The notes beneath the pieces are model-generated. The model was not told the origin of the DNA and made no database searches. It saw only the letters and a program-made list of their open reading frames with translations. DNA of 64,000 bases. It comes from G965276765 sp965276765. GTDB taxonomy: Bacteria > Actinomycetota > Acidimicrobiia > Acidimicrobiales > Palsa-688. The DNA lies in contig OZ255627.1 of assembly GCA_965276765.1 (NCBI GenBank), positions 1,054,001 to 1,118,000 of the forward strand, in the 5' to 3' direction. The position numbers were made by a program, and so were the translations under genes. Numbering within the stretch: position 1 is the stretch's first letter; each line of letters starts with the position of its first letter. Of this stretch, positions 56,980 to 64,000 are shown in pieces.

Positions 56980-57546
56980 GTGAGTCGATGGGAGCCAAAC
57001 GCACGCGGGCGGCTCGAGCAGGCCGCTTTAGAGCTTTACAGCGAGCGCGGGTTCGAGCAGGCCACGGCGGCAGAGATCGCAGCCCGGGCGGGGCTCGCGG
57101 AGCGAACGTTCTTCCGACACTTCGCCGACAAGCGCGAGGTTCTGTTCAGGGGGGCGAGCGATCTGCAGGAGCTCCTCGTGCAGAAGGTTGCCGATGCGCC
57201 CGACTCCTTGGCCCCCATCGACGCCGTCGTCGCAGCCGTCGAGGATGCCGGCACCATCTTCGATCCGCGCCACGAAATCTCCCGACAGCGCCAGAACATC
57301 ATCGATGCAAACGCTGAGCTGCAAGAGCGCGAGCTGATCAAGCTCGCCAGGCTGTCCGCGGCGCTCGCCGACGTCCTGCGGCGGCGCGGGGTCAAAGACC
57401 CCGCCGCAGGTCTGGCCGCCGAGGCTGGGATCGCCGTCTTCAAGATCGCCTTCCAACGCTGGGTCGACGAAACCAATCACCGAGGCTTTGGCGAGCTCGT
57501 CCGGGAGTCGCTCGCCGAGTTGAAGGCTGTGACGGCCGGCAAATGA
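56980..57546 (+). CDS. TetR-family transcriptional regulator
   Basis: 188 residues. RLEQAALELYSERGFEQATA, AEIAARAGLAERTFFRHFAD and KREVLF form the DNA-binding domain; the C-terminal region includes QRQNIIDANAELQERELIKL. Start GTG 56980 as read; divergent from the SDR gene. The following 336 bases (57547-57882) contain no gene, only a short inverted repeat TCACCGG/CCGGTGA at 57559-57582. Confidence 0.88.
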   Translation: MSRWEPNARGRLEQAALELYSERGFEQATAAEIAARAGLAERTFFRHFADKREVLFRGASDLQELLVQKVADAPDSLAPIDAVVAAVEDAGTIFDPRHEISRQRQNIIDANAELQERELIKLARLSAALADVLRRRGVKDPAAGLAAEAGIAVFKIAFQRWVDETNHRGFGELVRESLAELKAVTAGK

Positions 57547-57882
57547 TCCTTTTGTAGCTCACCGGGCGGCCATGGCCGGTGAACCACAGCGGTAAGTGGC
57601 GGCTTCTGCGGAGATCGGTGGCCGAGATGACCCAGCCAAGCTACGCCTTGCAACCGCCCCGATGGCCGCGACGACGTGTCACAGCAGCGGCGACTTCCCG
57701 AGGCCGCCGAGAGTACCAGCACAGATGCAGAGCCCAATGCCCGCCGAGACTTCCCCGTCGTGAAACCGACCACGTCGGAGCGTGCATAGGAGGACACCGG
57801 CCGTGGGCAACGTTCGCAGACAAGCACGTGTTCCGGGTTCCAATTCACAACGTCGCGGTCGGCTAATAACAATGGAGTGAAC

Positions 57883-58822
57883 ATGAAGCTTGGACTCGGC
57901 TTGCCAGCGCATGGGGATGGACCTGCGCACCGACATCCGCCACGTTGCCACTGCGGCCGAGGAGGCCGGCTTTGACAGCCTCTGGGTGTACGAACGGCTT
58001 GTGTACCCCACCAAGCCGCGACAGGACATGTACGACTTCCCCGGCATGCCCTGGCAGCCCGCCTACCGGGGAACGGCCGACCCGCTCACCGTGCTCGCGG
58101 TCGCAGCCGCCTACACCGAGCGGGTGCGACTCGGCTCTAGCGTGCTCGTCGCCGGCCTGCATAAGCCGGTCCAGCTCGCCAAGGCGTTCGCCACAGTCGA
58201 TCAGATCGCCGGGGGTGAGCGGGTGATCGCCGGGCTTGGCAGCGGCTGGATGCTCGACGAGTTCGAGGCAACGGGCACCGAACGCCGGCGGCGCAGCTCG
58301 GACCTGGAGGAGACGATCGGGGTGCTGCGCGCCGTGTGGGGTGAGGACCCCGTCAGCTACGCCGGTCCGCACGTGGAGATCGACGCGGCGATCGTCGGAC
58401 CGAAGCCGCGCTCTTCGATTGCGCTGATGCTCGGCGGCGGGGCCAGTGAGACCGCGGCGCGGCGGATCGCTCGGCACTCCGACGGATGGCTTGCCACCAA
58501 CCAGAGCGGAGCCGACACGATGGAGATCTCCCGCCGGCTTGACGGGCTCGCCGCCGACGAGGGGCGTGGAGAGATCCATCTGGAGGTCATCAATCGGGCC
58601 AACATCACGATGGCCGACGACCCGCTGGGCGAGGATCGCTCCCCCTTTCGCGGAAGCTTCGATCAGGTCGCTGACGACATCGTGGAGAACGCCGTCGCCG
58701 GTGTCGACGAGCTGATCGTCGAGCTGCAGCTGCAGGAGCGCTTCGACGGCACGGCGGAGCTCTTGCGGACGGCGCTCGAGCTGCGCGCGGCGGTGCTCCA
58801 GTCCGTGGCAGGCGTTTCCTAG
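57883..58822 (+). pseudogene. LLM-class F420-dependent oxidoreductase with an N-terminal frameshift
   Basis: ATG 57883 starts the expected MKLGLGLPAHGD, but after about 57917 the family continues in another frame with DLRTDIRHVATAAEEAGFDS, LWVYERL, GLGSGWMLDEFEATGTERRR and LMLGGGASETAARRIARHSD. An internal start at ATG 57911 would give a protein lacking the first barrel strand. Otherwise it matches the TIGR03619-like F420 group (about 300 residues). A single extra base or base-call error would explain it. Confidence 0.8.
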
Positions 58823-58943
58823 CCGTGCAGCCAGCCGGCGCCCGGCGAGATCGTGGGGGTTACCGGCCCCATTCCTTGGGGGTACAGCCCCAACAGCCGG
58901 GTTCGTTCGCTCCGTCTACGTCAGGTCAAACTGGGAGGAAAGA

Positions 58944-60287
58944 TTGACACGGACACGCATGTGCGCACTCGCAAGCGCCGTCGCGGTGCTTGGACTGCTC
59001 GCCGGCTGCGGCTCGGCGGGCCCCTCGAGCGCCTCGCTCCGCCATGTGGCTGCGACGCCCTCGTCAGACGGCGCATGCCTGGACCGCCATACGCCGCCGC
59101 TGTGCTACTCGCCACAGCAGCTGCAGAGCGCCTACGGCGTGAAGCCGCTGCTCGGCCGGGGCATCACCGGCAAAGGGGAGACGGTCGCGCTTCCGGAGGT
59201 GCCCGTCGCTGCCGCGGCCGGGCAAGCCTCGAGTGAACCGCCGCCGTCGAATCTGCGCCAGGACATCGCCGCCTACGACGCGAAGTTCCACCTCCCCGCG
59301 CCGTCGCTGACGATCAAATCGACAACCGGCGCAGCTACCACGACGGCGTCGGGCGAGGAGGTGCTCGACACCGAGATGGTCCACGCGCTGGCGCCCGGCG
59401 CGGCGATTGTGGTCAACCTCGACATGTCCCCCGTGATGGGCTCAAGCCTCGCGTCGGCGGCCAAGCTCGGCAACATCGTGTCCGTCAGCTACGGGAAGGG
59501 CCAGGAGTGCGTCTCTTCCGCCGTGCTCAAAGGCGAGACGGCGGCCCTGCAGATGGCCCGAGGGCGGCATGTCACGGTGCTCGCCTCCGCCGGCGACAGC
59601 GGGGCCGCCGCCGCCCATTGCCCATCTGAGCACGTCACCAATCGCAACGTGGGCGTGCCCGCGTCCAACCCGCTGGTCACGGCGGTCGGAGGCACCGCCC
59701 TCGCGATCAGTCGCGATGGCGCGTACCACGCTGAAACGGTGTGGAACGAAAACGAGCACAAGTACTCGGGCGGGTCCAGCCACCCTCCGGCCACAGGCAC
59801 GCTGGGGGCGAGCGGCGGCGGCTTCAGTAGCGTCTACGCGCGGCCGTCCTATCAGGACGGGGTACATGGCGTCGGCAGCCATCGCGGTGTTCCCGATGTC
59901 ACCGCCGACGCTGATGTGCTCACCGGGCCTGCTGTGGTGACTGTCGTTGACGGCCACACGCGCGTGACGGCCTTCGGCGGCACCAGCGCGGCAGCGCCGC
60001 AATGGGCGGGGATCGTCGCCCTCGCCGACCAGGACGCGCACCGGTCGCTGGGGTTCATCAACGCCGGCCTGTACCGGATCGGTGCAAGCTCCCAATACCA
60101 TCGGGCCTTCCATGATGTGACCACGGGCTCGAACTCGGTCGTCCTGCCGAGTGGTGCGAAGCTCGCCGGCTACCACGCCGGCCCGGGCTGGGACCCGGTG
60201 AGCGGGTGGGGGAGCCCCGACGCTCAGCTGCTCGTGCCGTTGCTTGGCAGGGAGGTGCACGCCGGCGACGGTGCCGGCCTCTCGTGA
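58944..60287 (+). CDS. Sedolisin (S53) family lipoprotein peptidase
   Basis: 447 residues from TTG 58944 (GGGAGGAAAG upstream). A signal peptide with lipobox (AVLGLLAGCGSAG) predicts a membrane-anchored extracellular lipoprotein. The S53 catalytic domain follows at about residue 55: Glu and Asp in GEEVLDTEMVHALAPGA, oxyanion Asp in VLASAGDSGAAAAH, Ser in FGGTSAAAPQWAG and the C-terminal calcium region DVTTGSN...GWDPVSGWG. The usual long N-terminal propeptide is absent, as only about 30 residues separate the lipobox from the catalytic domain. Acid-active serine-carboxyl endopeptidase expected. Confidence 0.88.
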   Translation: MTRTRMCALASAVAVLGLLAGCGSAGPSSASLRHVAATPSSDGACLDRHTPPLCYSPQQLQSAYGVKPLLGRGITGKGETVALPEVPVAAAAGQASSEPPPSNLRQDIAAYDAKFHLPAPSLTIKSTTGAATTTASGEEVLDTEMVHALAPGAAIVVNLDMSPVMGSSLASAAKLGNIVSVSYGKGQECVSSAVLKGETAALQMARGRHVTVLASAGDSGAAAAHCPSEHVTNRNVGVPASNPLVTAVGGTALAISRDGAYHAETVWNENEHKYSGGSSHPPATGTLGASGGGFSSVYARPSYQDGVHGVGSHRGVPDVTADADVLTGPAVVTVVDGHTRVTAFGGTSAAAPQWAGIVALADQDAHRSLGFINAGLYRIGASSQYHRAFHDVTTGSNSVVLPSGAKLAGYHAGPGWDPVSGWGSPDAQLLVPLLGREVHAGDGAGLS

Positions 60288-60447
60288 GCAGAGCGCCAGC
60301 GCGGCGGTGGCGGTCAGCCAGCCCAACACGGCCTGGAACGCCGGCGCTGAGCCATAACCGACACGCTCCCCGATCTTCGCGCCCGGCACGACATCGAGCA
60401 GATCACTTTCCTCCACTAGCCCGAGCAACGACGAAAGGACATCAGAC

Positions 60448-61131
60448 GTGGCTACCTCATTAGTGGTCGGCGGCAGCAGCGGGATCGGACGATTCATCGC
60501 CGAGCACCTCGCCGAGCAGGGTGACGACGTGATCATCACCAGCCGCACCCCCAAGCGGGCTCAAGAGGTTGCGGCCGAGATCGGCGGGAAGACCCGAGGA
60601 CTCGCAATCACTCTTCGCCAACCGGCCACGATCGCCGCCACCCTCGCCGACATCGACCAGGTGGACAACCTGGTGATCGCCTTCGATCCCACTCCGATCA
60701 CCCTCCAGGACTTCGATATAACCGCCGCGATCGCCGCAATCACGGTAAAGCTCGTCGGCTACACCGAGGTCGTGCGCTGCGTGCACGGCCGGATGGGAGA
60801 GCACGCAGCCGTGGTGCTCTTCGGGGGAATAGCCAAGGACCTCCCCTATCCCGGGTCCACGATGGTCACGACCCACAACGGCGGCATCTCAGGGTTGGTA
60901 AAGACGCTCGCCATCGAGATCGCCCCACACCGCGTCAACGCGCTGCACCCGGGCTTGGTCGGCGACAGCCCCCGTTGGCGAGACGTACCGGACCCCCCGT
61001 TCGTGGGGCGTACTCCCACCAAGCGACTCGTCACAATGGCCGACGTGGCCGACGCCACCGTCTTCCTGCTCCGGAATCCCGGCGTCAACGCCCACGACCT
61101 CATGCTCGACGGCGGCATGATCATCACATGA
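60448..61131 (+). CDS. Atypical SDR-family oxidoreductase lacking Y-x3-K
   Basis: 227 residues from GTG 60448 (AAAGGA upstream). SLVVGGSSGIGRFIAEHLAE is the cofactor loop, but where a classical SDR has Ser/Tyr/Lys this protein has VVLFGGIAKDLPYPGSTMVT then THNGGISGLVKTL, with no Tyr-x3-Lys. RVNALHPGLVGDSPRWRDVP and HDLMLDGGM complete the fold. Similar Tyr-less SDRs form a coherent group. It may bind NAD(P) without classical dehydrogenase chemistry. Confidence 0.85.
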   Translation: MATSLVVGGSSGIGRFIAEHLAEQGDDVIITSRTPKRAQEVAAEIGGKTRGLAITLRQPATIAATLADIDQVDNLVIAFDPTPITLQDFDITAAIAAITVKLVGYTEVVRCVHGRMGEHAAVVLFGGIAKDLPYPGSTMVTTHNGGISGLVKTLAIEIAPHRVNALHPGLVGDSPRWRDVPDPPFVGRTPTKRLVTMADVADATVFLLRNPGVNAHDLMLDGGMIIT

Positions 61132-61222
61132 GGTGAGGTAACTCTTTGGTGTTGCCCGCCGTGTTCTTCGCTACTAGCTCGCCAATAATCGCAGGAGTCG
61201 TGGGTGCTTCTCTGAGGGCCAC

Positions 61223-62230
61223 TCAGCTGTTGTGGAGCACGGCGGCACCGGAGAACCGGCCGTGCTTCAGGTCCGACATCGCCATGGGGGCATCGGCCAT
61301 AGCGTAACCATTGGTTGTGGCCCGGATGCCGAAGCGCTCGGCGAGTGTCAGGAACTCCTCGCCGTCGGCGCGGGTGTTGGCGGTCACACTGCGCAGTACC
61401 CGCTCCTCGAAGAGGTGCATGTCGTAGTTCAACGCTGGGATGTCGGACAGGTAGATGCCGGCAACAGCCAGTGTCCCGGCGCGATCCAACGCCTCCAGGG
61501 CAACGGGGACGAGATCGCCGACAGGAGCGAACAGGATGGCGGAGTCGAGCTTCTCGGGGGGCTGGCCCTTGGTTCCACCAACAGAATCGACGCCGAGCTC
61601 CCGGGCGAGCTGCTGGTTGGCTTCGCCGCGGGTCAGGACATGCACGCGCGCTCCTTGGTGCAGGGCGATCTGTGCGGCCAGGTGCGCACTGCCACCGAAG
61701 CCGTAGAGCCCGAGTCGACCACCAGGCGGCAGGTCGGCGCATTGCAAGGCTCGGTAGCCGATTATCCCCGCGCAGAGCAGAGGTGATGCCTGCTCATCCG
61801 ACAGCCCGTCGGGAAGGGCATACGTGAAGGCTTCGTCGGCAATGCACACGTCCGCGTACCCACCGTTCACATCCCAGCCGGTGAAGGTGGGATCGAGGCA
61901 GAGGTTCTCGCGACCGCTACGGCAGAAACGGCAGGTGCCGTCGGTTCCGCCGAGCCAGGCCACGCCGACCCGCTGGCCCACCTGGAAGCGGGTGGCGCCT
62001 TCGCCTCGCTCGTCGACGACACCGACGACCTCGTGGCCCGGAGTGATCTGCGGGTGCTTCGCCGACAGGTCGCCCTCGGCGAGATGAAGGTCCGTGCGGC
62101 ACACGCCACACGTGACGACACGCACCCGTATCTGCCCCGGACCCGGTGCGGGCACGTCTCGTTCGATCCGTCTCAGCGGACCTTCGTCGATGGGGGCCGG
62201 TCTGTCCACAACCCACGCTGACATCGTCAT
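61223..62230 (-). CDS. Zinc-dependent alcohol dehydrogenase
   Basis: 335 residues of an MDR. Catalytic zinc: VTCGVCRTDLHLAEGDL and ITPGHEVVGVVDERG; structural site CRFCRSGRENLC with three cysteines, the first usual cysteine being replaced by an Asp (GTDGTC). Rossmann RLGLYGFGGSAHLAAQIALH. Closest in layout to alcohol dehydrogenases with broad primary alcohol or aldehyde range. Cytoplasmic; starts at ATG 62230. Confidence 0.9.
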   Translation of the reverse strand: MTMSAWVVDRPAPIDEGPLRRIERDVPAPGPGQIRVRVVTCGVCRTDLHLAEGDLSAKHPQITPGHEVVGVVDERGEGATRFQVGQRVGVAWLGGTDGTCRFCRSGRENLCLDPTFTGWDVNGGYADVCIADEAFTYALPDGLSDEQASPLLCAGIIGYRALQCADLPPGGRLGLYGFGGSAHLAAQIALHQGARVHVLTRGEANQQLARELGVDSVGGTKGQPPEKLDSAILFAPVGDLVPVALEALDRAGTLAVAGIYLSDIPALNYDMHLFEERVLRSVTANTRADGEEFLTLAERFGIRATTNGYAMADAPMAMSDLKHGRFSGAAVLHNS

Positions 62231-62359
62231 GACACGATGATCGCTCAGGGCACACGGGGCGTGGGCGCGAACCCGAAGCGCACGGCCGGGCGCGGCCCGG
62301 TGTTATCCCGTCTGGCAGCCCGCGATCCTCTGGTGACCCGCTGCTCCCCCCGCTACCGC

Positions 62360-62378
62360 AGCCCCCCACAGGGGGGCT
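62360..62378. terminator. C/G hairpin between ADH and carboxypeptidase genes
   Basis: AGCCCCCC-ACA-GGGGGGCT is a perfect 8-bp stem with a 3-base loop, followed by TTGG on the plus strand. It lies in a 334-base gap (62231-62564) with no other feature; it could end minus-strand transcription from the carboxypeptidase gene before the ADH gene. Confidence 0.55.
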
Positions 62379-62564
62379 TTGGTGTCGGATCACGGTGATG
62401 CGAAGTGGCTGGCATCACTCAGCCGCCGAAAACTACGGCTTGCCCTTTGACGGCGGATGCCGCCGCGTCGAGCGGGACTCCTGCACCTGGGCGATGGCCA
62501 GGCGCTTGGCGCTGTCGAGGCGGTCGGCGTCGGCTCTCGACACGATTCTCACCGGCACCCCGAT

Positions 62565-64000
62565 TCATTGGTCGAGCCCCCCGCTGGTGGCGGTGACGAA
62601 CGCGGCGAGCGCCGTACTCTGTCGCAGCCGGCTCGGCTCGTGGACGTACATCATGTGGCCGCCCTCGTAGAAGTGGACGTCGATGTTGTTGCGCTGGACG
62701 GTCGGGATGTCCAGGTGGGCAAAGGCGTGCTCGGCGGCGAAGTACGGGGTGGCGCCGTCGTAGTAGCCGCACGCCAGGTACACGCGAAGGTGCGGATTGT
62801 GTCGCATGGCCTCACCCAGCATCGAGGTGACCGTGACGTGGCGGCCCTCGAAGGTGGCATAGCTCCACGGTTGCACCCGGTCGGTGAGGATCTCGTAGGG
62901 CAAGTCCGAGTGGTAGCCGAGGTCCTGGCGGACGTAATGGTTGAGCGCGCCGGCGTACGGTCCGTGTATGGCCACGTTGCTCGGGTCGTGGGAAGGGTGC
63001 TCGCCACCGTCGTCGGGCTCGTAGCCGGTGAAGCGCCCGTCGAGACGGCCCACGACCTGACCTTTCGAGCGCAGCAACTCCCGGAAGAAGCGGCGGTGCT
63101 CGATGCGCAGGTTCACCTGCCCCACATAGGTCTCCGAGAGGCCGGTAACGGCTGCAACCTGACGCACCAGCTCGGCCCGTTCGTCGGCCGGAAGCCGGCT
63201 ACCGCGGGCCAGACCATAGGGATAGTCGCGTTGCGCCAGCGATTCCGCCTCTCTCAGCAGGTCGGCCAAAGGGCGGGAGCCGTGAAGACCGTGGTAGTGG
63301 GCGATGGCGGCATAGGTGGGCAGGTAGAGGGCGGCGGGCAGGTCGTTGCCTTCGGTGAACCTGATCGTCGCCATGTCGACCACCGACGAGATCAGCATGA
63401 TCCCGTTGGGATAGAAACCGAAGCGGCGTTGAAGGTGAGCGGCCAGAGCACTCGCCCTGAGCGTCCCGTACGACTCCCCAGCCAGGTACTTGGGAGAGAG
63501 CCAGCGTCCGTGCCGAGACGTCCAGAGCCTGATCAGCTCCCCCACCGACTCGAGATCCCGCTGGAACCCGTGGTACTCGGCCGGCGTGCCTCCCTCGACA
63601 ACCCGCGAGTACCCCGTCGAAACCGGGTCGATGAAGACCAGGTCGGAATGCGCCAGCAGCGTCTCGGGATTATCCGCCAACCCGTACGGAGGCGACGCCA
63701 GTTCGCCGGCATCGCCCATCAGAACCCGCCGGGGACCGAGCAGGCCGAGGTGGAGCCAGACGCTCGAGGAGCCGGGTCCGCCGTTGAAGGCAAACGTGAC
63801 CGGTCTCGTCAAAGGGTCGGCGCCGTCGAGGGTGTAGGCGGTGACGAACAACTCCGCTTTGGGTTCGAGTCCCTTGAAGCGACCGTCCTCGTGCACCTCC
63901 TCGCGCAGCACGATGCGTCCGGCAACCGCCGTGTAGCGCAGCTCACCTCCCGGCGTAGTGATGGTGTGCTGCGACTCCACCAGATCGTCGCTCGGCGGCG
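62565..64000 (-). CDS. Serine carboxypeptidase (S10 family), 5' end outside the window
   Basis: At least 471 residues. Family features: RPVTFAFNGGPGSSSVWLHL as the oxyanion loop, FIDPVSTGYSR, nucleophile elbow YLAGESYGTLRASALAAHL, Asp in YLACGYYDGATPYF and His in YEGGHMMYVHEPSR. The frame stays open to base 64000 with PPSDDLVESQHT, so the true start is probably beyond the edge; GTG 63980 is the last internal candidate. Bacterial S10 members hydrolyse C-terminal amino acids of peptides; no signal peptide is visible in the part seen. Confidence 0.88.
   Translation of the reverse strand, partial: PPSDDLVESQHTITTPGGELRYTAVAGRIVLREEVHEDGRFKGLEPKAELFVTAYTLDGADPLTRPVTFAFNGGPGSSSVWLHLGLLGPRRVLMGDAGELASPPYGLADNPETLLAHSDLVFIDPVSTGYSRVVEGGTPAEYHGFQRDLESVGELIRLWTSRHGRWLSPKYLAGESYGTLRASALAAHLQRRFGFYPNGIMLISSVVDMATIRFTEGNDLPAALYLPTYAAIAHYHGLHGSRPLADLLREAESLAQRDYPYGLARGSRLPADERAELVRQVAAVTGLSETYVGQVNLRIEHRRFFRELLRSKGQVVGRLDGRFTGYEPDDGGEHPSHDPSNVAIHGPYAGALNHYVRQDLGYHSDLPYEILTDRVQPWSYATFEGRHVTVTSMLGEAMRHNPHLRVYLACGYYDGATPYFAAEHAFAHLDIPTVQRNNIDVHFYEGGHMMYVHEPSRLRQSTALAAFVTATSGGLDQ

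Noticed and set aside
57559..57582. Inverted repeat TCACCGG/CCGGTGA after the TetR gene, considered as a terminator.
   Set aside because: The internal GGCCATGGCC palindrome competes with the stem and no T-run follows; too weak to list as a feature.
63861..63873. GGGTTCGAGTCCC, resembling a tRNA T-arm.
   Set aside because: It lies inside the carboxypeptidase coding sequence and no acceptor or anticodon stem can be folded around it.

Overview
The window is high-GC DNA with many GTG starts, 4-nt stop/start overlaps, several promoter boxes lying right against start codons (leaderless style), F420-type oxidoreductase families, ECF sigma factors and dense VapBC modules. This points to an actinobacterium. 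A soil or freshwater Acidimicrobiia-like lineage would fit, but that placement is inference. I see no rRNA, tRNA, CRISPR array or replication origin.

Layout. (1) 0-4.8 kb: a SorC-type regulator, an AllA-like ureidoglycolate lyase, and a tightly overlapping operon of cupin, RraA-RidA fusion, ThuA-like protein and D-2-hydroxyacid dehydrogenase, probably for a small nitrogen- or carboxyl-containing metabolite that yields an oxo-acid such as glyoxylate. (2) 4.8-12 kb: a Tat-exported ferritin-like protein, gene remnants, a frameshifted repeat-family gene, and an IS21-family element with clear ends and a 5-bp target duplication. The element sits inside a second, fragmentary copy of the 2-hydroxyacid dehydrogenase 3' end. 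(3) 12-38 kb: an accessory zone of six toxin-antitoxin pairs, stand-alone enzymes (GNATs, methyltransferase, SMP-30, VOC proteins, an alpha/beta hydrolase, PPOX proteins, DJ-1, an AstE-like deacylase, dodecin), local regulators with visible operators, and many decayed genes including IS66- and IS256-like transposase scraps. (4) 38.7-51.6 kb: a ten-gene minus-strand catabolic operon (LLM flavin monooxygenase, two CoA transferases, CitE-like lyase, enoyl-CoA hydratase, acyl-CoA synthetase, SDR, HSL-type hydrolase, Baeyer-Villiger-type monooxygenase, thiolase) with a divergent GntR/FCD regulator. (5) 52-64 kb: EVE and ABM proteins beside a MarR regulator, an AhpD-like protein beside a truncated ECF sigma factor, a DinB remnant, a seventh toxin-antitoxin pair, an SDR/TetR divergent pair, an LLM oxidoreductase with a broken N-terminus, a lipoprotein sedolisin, an atypical SDR, a zinc alcohol dehydrogenase, and a serine carboxypeptidase running off the right edge.

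How the parts work together. The large operon reads as a complete route for an alicyclic or branched ketone/alcohol: oxidation to a ketone (SDR), oxygen insertion to an ester or lactone (BVMO or LLM enzyme), hydrolysis, CoA activation, hydration, C-C cleavage (CitE-like lyase) and thiolysis. Its substrate cannot be read from the sequence. In the region between the two operons many genes are broken by one- or two-base shifts or fused at deletion points. Some shifts lie in C/G runs and could be assembly errors, but the deletions and fusions cannot be explained that way.
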